In this document: piece after piece, positions 1 through 9,278 of the stretch
Position numbering within the stretch: the first letter of the stretch is position 1
Layout of the letters: the number at the start of each line of letters is the position of its first letter
Assembly (NCBI RefSeq): GCF_900113315.1
Contig: NZ_FOZG01000001.1
Span: forward strand, 248,001 to 312,000
Length of the DNA: 64,000 bases
Reading direction: 5' to 3'
Source of the DNA: Sphingomonas jatrophae
Lineage (GTDB): Bacteria; Pseudomonadota; Alphaproteobacteria; Sphingomonadales; Sphingomonadaceae
The notes under the pieces: model-generated
Told to the model about the DNA's origin: nothing
Database searches by the model: none
Seen by the model: the letters and a program-made list of their open reading frames with translations, nothing else
Position numbers and translations under genes: made by a program

Positions 1-721
1 CTGGCGACCATTTCAGCGCGGCCTGGCCGGCATAGCGTCGCAGCCCCATGGACGGCGTGTCGTTGCGCGCGCCGCTCACCGGATCGGCGTAGAGGTTCCT
101 GAGATAGCCCGTCTGCCGGGCGAATGCGCCCGCGACGCGCAGCGCCAGCGTGGGCGAGAGCGGCAGGTTGAGCGCGCCCTGCAACTCGCGCCGGCCGTAA
201 TCGCCGAGGGTCGCGCGGGCGTAGCCGCCGATCTCCGCTTCCGGCGCCCGCGTTTCATAGAGGATCGCGCCGCCTGTCGAGTTGCGGCCGATCAGCGTCC
301 CCTGCGGGCCCTTCAGCACCTCCACCCGCGCCACGTCGAACAAAGTGCCCGTCAGCCCGACCGGCCGCGCCTGATAGACCCCGTCGACGTAGACCGCGGT
401 GGACGTATCGAATTGCAGCCCGGTCGAAGGGAAGTTCTGCTGCCCCCGGATCGTGATGTTGATCGTGTCCTGCCGGAACAGCGACGGTGCGATGTAGAGC
501 GACGGCGAGGTGTAGCGCAGATCCTCCAGCGTGCGGATGTCGAGCCGGTTGACCGATTCGGCATCGTAGCTGTCGATCGACAAGGGAACCTGCGCCTGCA
601 TCTCGGCCCGGCGGCGCGCGGTAACGATGACGTCGCGAAAGGCGGGCCGCGTGACCTGCGCCAGTGCGGGTTCCCCGGCAAGGATGAAGGCCAGGGCGAA
701 CAGACTGGTACGGATCGGCAT
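1..721 (-). CDS. TonB-dependent receptor, N-terminal part (runs off the window)
   Basis: Outer-membrane active transporter for a siderophore, vitamin B12 or complex organic nutrient; the substrate cannot be told. The protein starts with a signal peptide (basic MPIR, hydrophobic stretch, ALA-Q cleavage). A TonB-box-like DVIVTARRR follows at about residue 28, then a plug domain with VPLSI, an RGQ segment, a VYVDGV motif and LKGPQGTLIGRNSTGGAI at about residues 114-131. This is the classic plug order for the family. About 240 residues are visible; the barrel lies beyond position 1. The ATG at 719-721 is the only start that gives a signal peptide. It is divergent from the F420 synthase gene with about 100 bp between them. 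Family is certain, substrate unknown. Confidence 0.93.
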   Translation of the reverse strand, partial: MPIRTSLFALAFILAGEPALAQVTRPAFRDVIVTARRRAEMQAQVPLSIDSYDAESVNRLDIRTLEDLRYTSPSLYIAPSLFRQDTINITIRGQQNFPSTGLQFDTSTAVYVDGVYQARPVGLTGTLFDVARVEVLKGPQGTLIGRNSTGGAILYETRAPEAEIGGYARATLGDYGRRELQGALNLPLSPTLALRVAGAFARQTGYLRNLYADPVSGARNDTPSMGLRRYAGQAALKWSP

Positions 722-820
722 CGCGCCCCTCTGCCGCAGGTCAGCGGCCAACGAAAGGCGCGGCGCTTGCAAATCGTGGGTCAGGCTTCGACAAGGGCGG
801 CCAGCGATAAGGAGAGGCTG

Positions 821-3124
821 GTGACGGGCACGGGACTCGATCAGGAGCGTGCGGCGATCCTCGATGCGTCGCTGGAGACGCTGCTGGAGCGCGCGGAGGC
901 GATGACGGTTGCGGGGTATGGCGCGCTCGTCACCTATTCACGCAAGGTGTTCATCCCGCTGACGAAACTCTGCCGCGACGTGTGCCGCTATTGCACGTTC
1001 GCGGAGACGCCGGGTGCTCGCCCCGCTTATCTGTCCCGCGACGAGGTGCTGGCGATCGCCCGTGCCGGCGTGGCGGCCGGGTGTCGCGAAGCGCTGTTCA
1101 CCCTCGGGGATGCCCCGGAAGCCCGCTACGCCGCCGCACGCGACGCGCTCGCCAGCCTCGGCCACGCGACCACGCTCTCCTATCTGGGGGAGATGGCGGC
1201 GGCGGTGCTGGAGGAAACGGGCCTGCTGCCGCACCTCAATCCGGGGCTGATGACCGACGCGGATTACGCCGCACTGCGCCCGGTCGCCGCCTCGATGGGG
1301 CTGATGCTGGAGACCACGGCCGCGCACCTTGGCGACAAGGGCGGGCCGCATCACGGCTGTACCACCAAGGTGCCGGCCGCGCGTCTGGAGGCGATGGAGG
1401 CGGCCGGGCGCGCCCGCGTGCCGTTCACCACCGGGCTGCTGATCGGCATAGGCGAGACGCGGGAGGAGCGGCTCGATGCGCTCGCGGCCATCCGCGACAG
1501 CCACCATCGGCATGGCCACATCCAGGAAGTCATCATCCAGAATTTTCGGGCGAAACCGGATACGAAGATGGCCGCGGTCGAGGATGCCAGTCTCGACGAT
1601 CATCTCTGGACCATCGCTGCGGCGCGCCTGATGCTAGGGCCGGACATGACGATCCAGGCGCCGCCCAACCTCCATGCGCCGGATGCGCTCGGCCGCCTGT
1701 TGCGGGCCGGGGTGAATGACTGGGGCGGTGTCTCCCCGGTCACGCCCGATCACGTCAACCCGGAGGCACCCTGGCCGCATCTCGATGCGCTGGCGGAGGC
1801 AACCGCCGCTGCCGGGCGCACGCTCCGCGAACGGCTGGCGATCGGTCCTGCTCTCGCGCAGACGCCCGAGCGCTGGCTGGAGCCTGCGCTTGCCAAGGTG
1901 GTGCGCCGCTCGGTCGATGCCCGCGGCCTGCCGGTGCGCGACGGCTGGCATGCGGGCAGTTCGGCGGCGATGCCCGGATTGGTCGGCGGCGGCCGCACGA
2001 TCGTCTCCGACGCGATCGACACGCTGTGCACGCGGGCCGCGTCGGGCGAGCGGCTGGATGAAAGCGAGATCGTCCGTCTGTTCGAAGCGGATGGGGCCGA
2101 CGCAGCGCGCGTGGCCGCGGCGGCCGATGCCCTCCGGCAACAGGTGGTCGGCGATACGGTCACCTACGTCGTCAATCGCAACATCAATTACACCAACATC
2201 TGCCTGTATCGCTGCGGCTTCTGCGCTTTTTCAAAGGGCACCGCGAAGGCGCTGCGCGGCCCGGCTTACCGCCTCGATCTGGACGAAGTCGCCCGCCGCG
2301 CGGCAGAAGCGGAGGCGCGCGGTGCGAGCGAGGTGTGCCTGCAAGGAGGCATCCATCCGGATTATGACGGCGAGACCTATCTGTCGGTCCTTCGCGCCGT
2401 GCGGGAAGCGGCGCCCTCGCTCCACATCCACGCTTTTTCGCCGCTCGAGGTGACGCATGGCGCACAGACGCTCGGCCTGTCGCTCGACGCGTTCCTTGCC
2501 CGGCTGAAGGAGGCAGGCCTCTCGACGCTGCCGGGCACCGCGGCCGAGATTCTCGACGACGATGTCCGCGCGGTGATCTGCCCGGACAAGGTGAACACCG
2601 CCGAATGGCTGGCGGTGATGCGCAGCGCGCACGCGCTCGGGCTTCGCTCGACCGCGACGATCATGTTCGGCCATGTCGAGCGCTATGCCGACTGGGCGCG
2701 CCACCTGCTGCGCGTGCGCGATCTTCAGGCGGAAACGGGTGGTTTCACCGAGTTCGTGCCGCTGCCGTTCGTCCATGTCGAGGCGCCCATCTGGCGGCGC
2801 GGGCAGGCGCGCTCCGGCCCCTCGGCGCGGGAGGCGTTGCTGATGCATGCGGTGGCGCGGCTGGTGCTCAATCCGCTGATCCCGAACATTCAGGCAAGCT
2901 GGGTGAAGCTGGGCGAGACCGGATCGATCGCGGCGCTCGGTGCGGGCGTCAACGATCTCGGCGGCGTCCTGATGGACGAGTCGATCACGCGCGCCGCGGG
3001 TGGCGAAAATGGCCAATGCTGGGATGAGGCGCGGATGGCGCAGGTCGCCGCAAGGGCAGGGCGGCCGCTTCGTCGCCGCACGACGCTTTACGGCATGGCC
3101 GAACCCGCGCTGGTCGAGGGCTGA
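821..3124 (+). CDS. fbiC: FO synthase, CofG-CofH fusion (F420 chromophore biosynthesis)
   Basis: Makes 7,8-didemethyl-8-hydroxy-5-deazariboflavin (FO) from tyrosine and 5-amino-6-ribitylamino-uracil, the first committed step to coenzyme F420. The 767-aa protein contains two radical-SAM domains. The CofG half has CRDVCRYC (Cys51, 55, 58) and the CofH half has CLYRCGFC (Cys461, 465, 468), each a CX3CX2C cluster motif. Order and length match the actinobacterial FbiC fusion rather than the separate archaeal cofG and cofH genes. The start is GTG at 821, preceded by AAGGAGAGG; the longer open frame upstream lacks family similarity. No cofC, cofD or cofE is in this window, so the rest of the pathway must lie elsewhere. 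It converges on the polyamine operon across a shared terminator hairpin. Confidence 0.93.
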   Translation: MTGTGLDQERAAILDASLETLLERAEAMTVAGYGALVTYSRKVFIPLTKLCRDVCRYCTFAETPGARPAYLSRDEVLAIARAGVAAGCREALFTLGDAPEARYAAARDALASLGHATTLSYLGEMAAAVLEETGLLPHLNPGLMTDADYAALRPVAASMGLMLETTAAHLGDKGGPHHGCTTKVPAARLEAMEAAGRARVPFTTGLLIGIGETREERLDALAAIRDSHHRHGHIQEVIIQNFRAKPDTKMAAVEDASLDDHLWTIAAARLMLGPDMTIQAPPNLHAPDALGRLLRAGVNDWGGVSPVTPDHVNPEAPWPHLDALAEATAAAGRTLRERLAIGPALAQTPERWLEPALAKVVRRSVDARGLPVRDGWHAGSSAAMPGLVGGGRTIVSDAIDTLCTRAASGERLDESEIVRLFEADGADAARVAAAADALRQQVVGDTVTYVVNRNINYTNICLYRCGFCAFSKGTAKALRGPAYRLDLDEVARRAAEAEARGASEVCLQGGIHPDYDGETYLSVLRAVREAAPSLHIHAFSPLEVTHGAQTLGLSLDAFLARLKEAGLSTLPGTAAEILDDDVRAVICPDKVNTAEWLAVMRSAHALGLRSTATIMFGHVERYADWARHLLRVRDLQAETGGFTEFVPLPFVHVEAPIWRRGQARSGPSAREALLMHAVARLVLNPLIPNIQASWVKLGETGSIAALGAGVNDLGGVLMDESITRAAGGENGQCWDEARMAQVAARAGRPLRRRTTLYGMAEPALVEG

Positions 3125-3133
3125 ACGAAAAGC

Positions 3134-3165
3134 GCCGCCGCGGAGCGTTGATGCTCCGCGGCGGC
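3134..3165. terminator. Bidirectional hairpin terminator
   Basis: Perfect 13-bp inverted repeat (3134-3146 with 3153-3165) and a 6-nt loop, placed between two convergent genes. Read on the minus strand it is followed by GCTTTTCGTT, a short T-rich tail, so it best serves the polyamine operon. It may also stop fbiC transcripts. Confidence 0.75.
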
Positions 3166-3175
3166 TTGGTCGGGC

Positions 3176-4228
3176 TTACTTGAACAGCTTGGCCCAGGCG
3201 CGCTTCTCGCGGCCCTTCCAGTGCCCGCGGTGGTACGCGTCGGAGGTCAGCAGCGGGATCACCGAGCCCGCTTCCGCAAACACCATCTGCTCGATGCCGG
3301 TGTTCACCTTGCCCCAGCTCGCCGCTTCCTGAAGCGTGGAGGAGGAGCAGGCGCCGTCACGCACGTCGGCGACGGTGATCTGCACCGCGTACTTGTGCAC
3401 TGCCACGTCCTCATGGCCGAGGATCTCGGCGCAGACGACCGTGTCCTGGATGAAGTTCTTGGGCACGCCACCACCGATCATCAGCAGGCCGGTGGTGCCG
3501 GCCTTGATCTTGATCTCCGTCAGCTCGCGGAAGTCGGCGATCGAGTCGATGGTCAGGTAGGGACGCCCCTCCTTCATCGCGTCGACCTGGTGCTTCACGA
3601 GGCCGAAGCCGGCGCTCGAGTCAGTGAAGGCCGGGCAGAAGATCGGCACATCATGCTCGTAGGCGAGCTTGACGAGGCTGTTCTCCTTCTTGCCATGCTC
3701 GACGAGATACTTGCCCATCTCGCGGATGAACGCGCGCGACGAATAGGCCTTGGGCTCCAGCGTCTCGGCGATCTCGAAGATCGTGTGGTCGACGTTCTGG
3801 AGATCTTCCTCGTCGATATACGTGTCGTAGATGCGGTCGATGTAGAGCGAGCGCAGCGTGTCGTCGTCGGGGATTTCGAGCGCCTGATAATGCTTGTGGC
3901 CGAGGCCCTCGAAGAAATCCATGTCGACGATGGTCGCGCCGGTCGCGACGATGCCATCGACCATGCCGGAGCGGACCAGCTCGGCGTAAGCATCCATGCA
4001 GCCGGCGGCGGAGGTGGAGCCCGCAATCACCAGGAAGATGGTGCAGTCCTTGTCGGCCAGCATGTCGTTGTAGATGCGCGTCGCCCGCGCGAGATCGCGC
4101 GAGGTGAAGCTCATCTTGCCCATCGCGTCGATGATCGGGCGCGCGTCGAACGAACGGATGTCGACATGCTCGACCTGGGTGGAGAGCAGTTCGGCCTTGC
4201 GCGTGTCGTTGATCTGGGTGTAGGTCAT
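3176..4228 (-). CDS. Deoxyhypusine synthase-like polyamine synthase
   Basis: A 350-aa protein of the deoxyhypusine synthase fold, an NAD-dependent aminobutyl transferase. Bacteria have no eIF5A, so bacterial members are thought to join polyamines, for example making sym-homospermidine or guanidino analogues. The sequence keeps the SWGK segment (Lys307) that carries the Schiff-base lysine in the family, plus the nucleotide-binding region around GLLMIGGGVPKNF. ATG at 4228 is chosen because AAGAGAG precedes it; a TTG lies one codon upstream. It sits 134 bp downstream of ornithine decarboxylase on the same strand, which would supply putrescine. This fits the homospermidine-rich chemotype known for Sphingomonas sensu stricto. 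The exact product is inference. Confidence 0.85.
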   Translation of the reverse strand: MTYTQINDTRKAELLSTQVEHVDIRSFDARPIIDAMGKMSFTSRDLARATRIYNDMLADKDCTIFLVIAGSTSAAGCMDAYAELVRSGMVDGIVATGATIVDMDFFEGLGHKHYQALEIPDDDTLRSLYIDRIYDTYIDEEDLQNVDHTIFEIAETLEPKAYSSRAFIREMGKYLVEHGKKENSLVKLAYEHDVPIFCPAFTDSSAGFGLVKHQVDAMKEGRPYLTIDSIADFRELTEIKIKAGTTGLLMIGGGVPKNFIQDTVVCAEILGHEDVAVHKYAVQITVADVRDGACSSSTLQEAASWGKVNTGIEQMVFAEAGSVIPLLTSDAYHRGHWKGREKRAWAKLFK

Positions 4229-4362
4229 CAAGCTCTCTTGCTCAAAGGAACCGGCGTCGTTCGCGGGGACGCGGAAACCCGAAAGCCGGCGCCGGACAGG
4301 CCGGAACGCCGAAAGGCGGCTCCCACCATATAGGCGGGAGCCGGATTTCTAACAGAGGTGGG

Positions 4363-5589
4363 TTACAGCGTGACGACGTTGCTGGGCGTCGGCTCGGCTT
4401 CCTGCGCGGGCAGGTAGACGCTCGCCATCGGCTCGTCGCTGACGATCACCGGCGCGGCGGCGGTGAAGCCGTTGAAGCCGGTGCGCATCGCGCAGCCATA
4501 GGCACCGAGCATGCCGATCTCGATATAGTCGCCCGCCTTCACGTCCGCGGGGAGCATGAAGGGACCGGCCATATGATCCATGTCGTCGCAGGTCGGACCG
4601 TAGAAGCTGAACGCCAGCGGCTTCGTGTCCGAGGCCTCTTCGCGCAGCAGCGTCACCGGGAAACGCCAGCCGACATGCGCCGCATCGAACAGCGCACCGT
4701 ACGCGCCGTCGTTGATGTACAGCTCATCGCCACGCCGCTTTTCCACGCGCACGACGAGGCTGGCATATTCGGCGCACAACGCACGGCCCGGCTCGCACCA
4801 CAGCTCCGCCGAATAGCTGATCGGCAGCTCCTCGAACGCAGCGTGGATCGCGTCGAAATAGGCCTCGAGCGGCGGCGGCTCCATGCCGGGGTAGGTGGAG
4901 GGGAAACCCCCGCCCACGTCCACCACGTCCACCGTCACGCCCGCACCCACGATCGCCTGCCGCACGCGGCCCATCGCCTGGAGATAGGCGGTCGGGCTCA
5001 TCGCCTGCGAACCGACGTGGAAGCAGATGCCGAGCGCATCCGCCGCCTGCCGCGCTGCGATCAGCACCGGCGCCGCATCGCGCGGATCGACGCCAAACTT
5101 CGAGGCGAGGCTCAGCTTCGAGTGGTCGGACGCCACGCGCAGCCGCACGCAGAGCGTGAGATCGGTCGCGCCATCGGTCGCGCGGACGATCTTCTCCAGC
5201 TCCTCCAGCGTGTCGAGCGAGAAGACGCGGACGCCGTGCGTGTGATACGCCTCGGCAATCGCCTCCTCGGCCTTGACCGGATGCATGAAGCAGAGAGTCG
5301 CGTCCGGCAGCGTCGTCGCCACCAGCCGCACCTCGGCGATCGAGGCCACATCATAATGCGTGATCCCGCTGTCCCACAGCAGGGTCAGCAGCTCCGGCGA
5401 CGGGTTCGCCTTCACCGCATACATGGCGGTGCCGCGAAACTTCTCGACGAAGAAGCGCGCCGCACGCCGGGCGGCATGCGGGCGGACGAGCGTCACCGGC
5501 TGGACCGGGCGATCGTTGGCGATGTCTTGACCCACTCGGGCCTCGACGGGGGCGGCAGCTAGCCCCAGCGCGCGATGGTCGTTGTGCAA
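4363..5589 (-). CDS. Ornithine/lysine decarboxylase, alanine-racemase-fold (group IV)
   Basis: PLP-dependent decarboxylase making putrescine (or cadaverine). N-terminal TIM-barrel domain with the PLP lysine in YAVKANP (Lys60), then HVGSQ, GGGFP and CEPGRAL phosphate/PLP-binding motifs, and the catalytic cysteine in GPTCDD (about Cys334) of the C-terminal beta domain. At 408 aa it has the normal length for bacterial ODC. The start is read as TTG at 5589 because a perfect GGAGG lies nine bases upstream (5599-5603). The open frame extends further upstream but with unrelated, arginine-rich residues. It is the first gene of a two-gene polyamine operon with the deoxyhypusine-synthase homologue. Confidence 0.9.
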   Translation of the reverse strand: MHNDHRALGLAAAPVEARVGQDIANDRPVQPVTLVRPHAARRAARFFVEKFRGTAMYAVKANPSPELLTLLWDSGITHYDVASIAEVRLVATTLPDATLCFMHPVKAEEAIAEAYHTHGVRVFSLDTLEELEKIVRATDGATDLTLCVRLRVASDHSKLSLASKFGVDPRDAAPVLIAARQAADALGICFHVGSQAMSPTAYLQAMGRVRQAIVGAGVTVDVVDVGGGFPSTYPGMEPPPLEAYFDAIHAAFEELPISYSAELWCEPGRALCAEYASLVVRVEKRRGDELYINDGAYGALFDAAHVGWRFPVTLLREEASDTKPLAFSFYGPTCDDMDHMAGPFMLPADVKAGDYIEIGMLGAYGCAMRTGFNGFTAAAPVIVSDEPMASVYLPAQEAEPTPSNVVTL

Positions 5590-5764
5590 TTCAAGGGACC
5601 TCCGATGCGCGGGGCGAACCCGCGGCTTACAGTTCAACAACACTGCCTTGCGGTGGAAGTCCCATGGGGCAGCGGAGCGCGCACATAGGGACGCTGGGCG
5701 ACCATGTAAAGTTGCATTTCGATGGCAGTTGCGACGAACCGAAACTCGTGGGACGGGGGGTGCC

Positions 5765-6721
5765 ATGACGTCGACCAAACCCCTGAAAACCCCCAGTCGG
5801 GCCGGTGTGCTGGCCGCGGCCGATCGCGTCCGCGGAGTCGTGGCGGAGACCCCTCTGCTGGCTTTGCCCGGCTCTGGCGATCACGTCCGCCTCAAGGCCG
5901 AATCACTCCAGCATGGTGGCGCGTTCAAGCTGCGCGGCGCTTACAACCGGCTGGCGCAGGTGTCGCCGGCCGATCGCCCGCGCGGCGTCGTCGCTTTCTC
6001 GTCCGGCAATCATGCGCAGGGCGTCGCGCGGGCCGCCGCTTGGCTTGGCATGCCGGCGACGATCGTCATGCCGGCAGACGCACCGGGGGTGAAAGTGGCG
6101 GGCACGCGCGCGCTCGGCGCCGAGATCGTCTTCTATGATCGCGCGACCGAAAGCCGCGAGGGGATCGCCGCGCGACTCGCGGAGACGCGGGATGCCGTGC
6201 TGTTGCCGTCGTTCGACGATGTCGATGTGATCGAGGGGCAGGGCACGGCGGGGCTGGAGGCGGAGGCGGCGTGGCCCGGTATCGCCCGCGTGCTGGTGCC
6301 CTGCGGTGGGGGCGGACTCGCCGCCGGGATCGCACTGGCACTGCCGGAGGCGGAGGTGATCGTGGTCGAGCCCGAGGGCTGGGACGACATGACCCGCTCG
6401 CTCTCTGTCGGCGAGATCGTCGAGGTTGGGCCCAACCCGCCCGCGACCGCATGCGACGCGCTCCAGACGATCCGCGTCTCGCCGCTCACATTCGGCGCGC
6501 TGCATGCTGCAAAAGCGCGCGGGGTTGCCGTAAGCGAAGCGGAAATCGCCGAGGCGCAGCGCTTCGCCTTCGCCATGGGGCTGGTGGTGGAGCCGGGCGG
6601 CGCGGTCGCGCTGGCGGCCTGGCTAGCGGGCAAGGTGGCGGGTGACGGGCGGCAGACGTTGATCGTCGCGTCCGGCAGCAATGTCGATCCGGCCGCCTTT
6701 GCGCGTGTGCTGCTGGCCTGA
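5765..6721 (+). CDS. Threonine dehydratase / serine racemase-like PLP enzyme
   Basis: Fold-type II PLP enzyme of 318 aa, lyase or racemase for threonine or serine. The PLP lysine is in AFKLRGAYN (Lys55), the substrate loop is SSGNHAQG, and the phosphate-binding glycine loop is PCGGGGLAAG. There is no C-terminal ACT-like regulatory domain, so it resembles catabolic dehydratases and serine racemases rather than full-length IlvA. ATG at 5765 follows a G-rich ribosome-binding stretch. It is divergent from the ODC operon and convergent with the flavoprotein gene. Substrate preference cannot be read from sequence alone. Confidence 0.85.
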   Translation: MTSTKPLKTPSRAGVLAAADRVRGVVAETPLLALPGSGDHVRLKAESLQHGGAFKLRGAYNRLAQVSPADRPRGVVAFSSGNHAQGVARAAAWLGMPATIVMPADAPGVKVAGTRALGAEIVFYDRATESREGIAARLAETRDAVLLPSFDDVDVIEGQGTAGLEAEAAWPGIARVLVPCGGGGLAAGIALALPEAEVIVVEPEGWDDMTRSLSVGEIVEVGPNPPATACDALQTIRVSPLTFGALHAAKARGVAVSEAEIAEAQRFAFAMGLVVEPGGAVALAAWLAGKVAGDGRQTLIVASGSNVDPAAFARVLLA

Positions 6722-6738
6722 TCGCTGACGATCAGGCC
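6715..6738. terminator. Inverted repeat spanning two convergent stop codons
   Basis: A perfect 10-bp stem (6715-6724 with 6729-6738) and a 4-nt loop. It includes the TGA of the plus-strand dehydratase (6719-6721) and the stop of the minus-strand flavoprotein (6732-6734). There is no U tract, so the terminator role is inferred from position. Confidence 0.5.
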
Positions 6739-7964
6739 GCCGCCATCTCCTTCAGCGGCACGCTGGCATCCGCCAGCTTCTCCGCCGGCAGCGTCGCGCC
6801 GGACAGCACAAGCGCGCGGCCCTGCACATAATCTTTGACCGCGTTGACGCAGTCGAGCGCGATCACGCGGCCGCCCTTCAGATAGACGATCGAGAAGCTG
6901 CGTGAGCCGATGTCGCCGCGCACCACCGCCTCGTCGTGGCCGGTGGACAGACCCACCGTCTGCAGGCGAAGATCATACTGGTTCGACCAGAACCACGGCA
7001 CCGCATGGTAGCGCGCCGGTGCGCCGGTCAGCGCCTTGGCCACCAACGTCGCCTGATCGTTGGCGTTCTGCACCGACTCGAGCCGGATGTGCGCGCCCTC
7101 GGCAAAGTCGTTGTCGTGCGCCGCGCAGTCGCCGATCGCATAGATGTCCGGCAGCGACGTGCGGCAATGCTCGTCCACGTCGACGCCATTGCCGCCCTTG
7201 GCTCCCGCCGCCAGCAGCGGCTCCACCGCGGGGATGATGCCGATGCCGACGATCACCATCTCGCATTCCAGGATCTCGCCGCCTGCCAGCCGCACGCCGC
7301 AGGCGCGCATGTCGCGCTCCTCGATGCACTCGACGACGACACCCAGCCGCACGTCGACGCCGTGGGCGCGGTGCTCCGCCTCGTAAAAACGGCTCAACGG
7401 CTCGCCCGCCACGCGCGCCAGCACACGCGGCAGCGCCTCCAGCACGGTCACATGCTTGCCGAACTTGGCGAGCACCGCCGCCGCCTCCAGCCCGATATAA
7501 CCACCGCCGACGACGCAGACCCGGCTGACGCCGTCCAGCTCGCCCATCATCTTGTCGACGTCCGCACGGGTACGCACGCCATGCACGCCGATGAGGTCAT
7601 GGCCCGAGCAGGTCAGCCGCCGGGGCGAGCCGCCGGTTGCCCAGATCAACGTGCCGTAACCGATGGTGCCGCCATCGGCTGTCGTCACGCTGTGCGCCTC
7701 GGGATCGACGCTCATCACGCGGCGGCCGAGCAGCATGTCGACCTGCTTGTCGGCCCAGAAGGCGGCCGGGCGGATCAGGATCCGCTCGAACGTCTTCTCC
7801 TTGGAAAAATAATCCTTGGAGAGGGGCGGGCGCTCGTATGGCAGTTCGGGCTCGTCCCCGACGATCGCGATGCTGCCGGCAAACTTGTTCTGCCGCAGCG
7901 CGACCGCCGCCTGCGCGCCGCCATGGCCGGCACCGACGATCAGGATGTCGTAGCGTTCGTCCAC
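6732..7964 (-). CDS. FAD/NAD(P)-dependent ferredoxin/rubredoxin reductase family protein
   Basis: Flavoprotein of 410 aa that passes electrons from NAD(P)H to a small iron-sulfur protein. It has an N-terminal FAD motif VGAGHGG, a second dinucleotide motif [14 protein letters not shown], the FAD-ribityl motif YAIGDCA and a C-terminal reductase domain. It resembles putidaredoxin-reductase-type partners of P450s and ring hydroxylases. Start GTG at 7964, preceded by GAGGA. No oxygenase or ferredoxin gene is adjacent, so the partner is unknown. The divergent neighbour is glutaryl-CoA dehydrogenase. Confidence 0.87.
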   Translation of the reverse strand: MDERYDILIVGAGHGGAQAAVALRQNKFAGSIAIVGDEPELPYERPPLSKDYFSKEKTFERILIRPAAFWADKQVDMLLGRRVMSVDPEAHSVTTADGGTIGYGTLIWATGGSPRRLTCSGHDLIGVHGVRTRADVDKMMGELDGVSRVCVVGGGYIGLEAAAVLAKFGKHVTVLEALPRVLARVAGEPLSRFYEAEHRAHGVDVRLGVVVECIEERDMRACGVRLAGGEILECEMVIVGIGIIPAVEPLLAAGAKGGNGVDVDEHCRTSLPDIYAIGDCAAHDNDFAEGAHIRLESVQNANDQATLVAKALTGAPARYHAVPWFWSNQYDLRLQTVGLSTGHDEAVVRGDIGSRSFSIVYLKGGRVIALDCVNAVKDYVQGRALVLSGATLPAEKLADASVPLKEMAAA

Positions 7965-8080
7965 CTGGCAGTCCTCTTCCCCGTCTCGGCCGTGGCGGTA
8001 AGCCGAACGGTGCCGGATTTGCAAGCGGGGGCGGGGCGGGGCTAGGTCGGGGGCATCACCCATGCCCCTCGGGAGCAATC

Positions 8081-9256
8081 ATGATCCGGTTCGACTGGAA
8101 CGACCCTTTCCTCCTTGATGAGCAGCTGACGGACGAGGAGCGGATGATCCGCGATACCGCCCGCGATTATGCCCAGAATCAGCTCCAGCCGCGCGTCGGT
8201 GCCGCCTTCCAGCGCGAGGAGACCGACCCGGCCATCTTTCAGGAGATGGGTGCGCTCGGCCTGCTCGGCGTCACCATTCCGGAAGCGGAGGGCGGCGCGG
8301 GTGCCTCCTACGTCGCCTATGGCCTTGTGGCCCGGGAGGTGGAGCGTGTCGATTCGGGCTACCGCTCGATGATGAGCGTGCAATCCAGCCTCGTCATGCA
8401 CCCGATCCACGCCTTCGGCTCGGAGGCGCAGCGCGCGCGTTACCTGCCGAAGCTGGCAGCGGGCACCTCGATCGGCAGCTTCGGCCTGACCGAGCCGGAC
8501 GCGGGTTCCGATCCCGGCGGCATGACGACGCGCGCGCGGGCGGTGGACGGCGGCTACGTCCTCTCGGGCACCAAGACGTGGATCACCAACGCGCCGATCG
8601 CCGACGTGTTCGTCATCTGGGCGAAGTCCGACGCGCATGGCGGCGCGATCCGCGGCTTCGTGCTGGAGCGGGGCATGAAGGGGCTCACCACGCCGCGGAT
8701 CGAGAACAAGCTGTCGCTGCGCGCCTCCGTCACCGGGCAGGTGGTGATGGACGAGGTGGAGCTTGGCGCCGACGCGCTGCTGCCGGAGGGGCAGGGGCTG
8801 AAGGCACCGTTCGATTGCCTCAACCGCGCGCGCTACGGCATCAGCTGGGGCGCGCTCGGCGCCGCCGAATTCTGCTTCCACGCCGCCCGCCAATATGGCC
8901 TCGACCGGCACCAGTTCGGCCGGCCGCTCGCCCAGACGCAGCTGTTTCAGCGCAAGCTGGCCGACATGGCGAGCGAGATCGCGATGGGCCTCCAGGCGAG
9001 CCTGCGCGTCGGCCGCCTGTTCGATGAGGGCCGCTACGCCCCCGAGATGGTCTCGATCGTCAAGCGCAGCAATGTCGGCCGTGCCCTCGATATCGCGCGC
9101 ACTGCGCGCGACATGCATGGCGGCAACGGCATTTCGGGCGATTATGGCGTCATGCGCCACCTGATGAACCTCGAGACGGTGAACACTTATGAGGGCACCG
9201 CCGACGTTCACGCGCTGATCCTGGGCCGGGCGATCACCGGCCTGGCGGCATTCTGA
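8081..9256 (+). CDS. gcdH: Glutaryl-CoA dehydrogenase
   Basis: Acyl-CoA dehydrogenase of 391 aa that oxidises and decarboxylates glutaryl-CoA to crotonyl-CoA in lysine, tryptophan and aromatic degradation. The N-terminus [18 protein letters not shown] and the C-terminus [20 protein letters not shown] are near-diagnostic for this subfamily. The catalytic glutamate is in YEGT (about Glu371). FAD-binding [11 protein letters not shown] is present. ATG at 8081 follows GGGAGC. Twenty-two bases downstream is a fumarylacetoacetase-family gene, probably co-transcribed. Confidence 0.93.
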   Translation: MIRFDWNDPFLLDEQLTDEERMIRDTARDYAQNQLQPRVGAAFQREETDPAIFQEMGALGLLGVTIPEAEGGAGASYVAYGLVAREVERVDSGYRSMMSVQSSLVMHPIHAFGSEAQRARYLPKLAAGTSIGSFGLTEPDAGSDPGGMTTRARAVDGGYVLSGTKTWITNAPIADVFVIWAKSDAHGGAIRGFVLERGMKGLTTPRIENKLSLRASVTGQVVMDEVELGADALLPEGQGLKAPFDCLNRARYGISWGALGAAEFCFHAARQYGLDRHQFGRPLAQTQLFQRKLADMASEIAMGLQASLRVGRLFDEGRYAPEMVSIVKRSNVGRALDIARTARDMHGGNGISGDYGVMRHLMNLETVNTYEGTADVHALILGRAITGLAAF

Positions 9257-9278
9257 CGACACAAGAAGGAGAGGCGCA

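Noticed and set aside
413-820. Long upstream extension of the FO synthase frame
   Set aside because: The residues do not resemble CofG, the stretch overlaps the divergent receptor gene, and GTG 821 has a good ribosome site.
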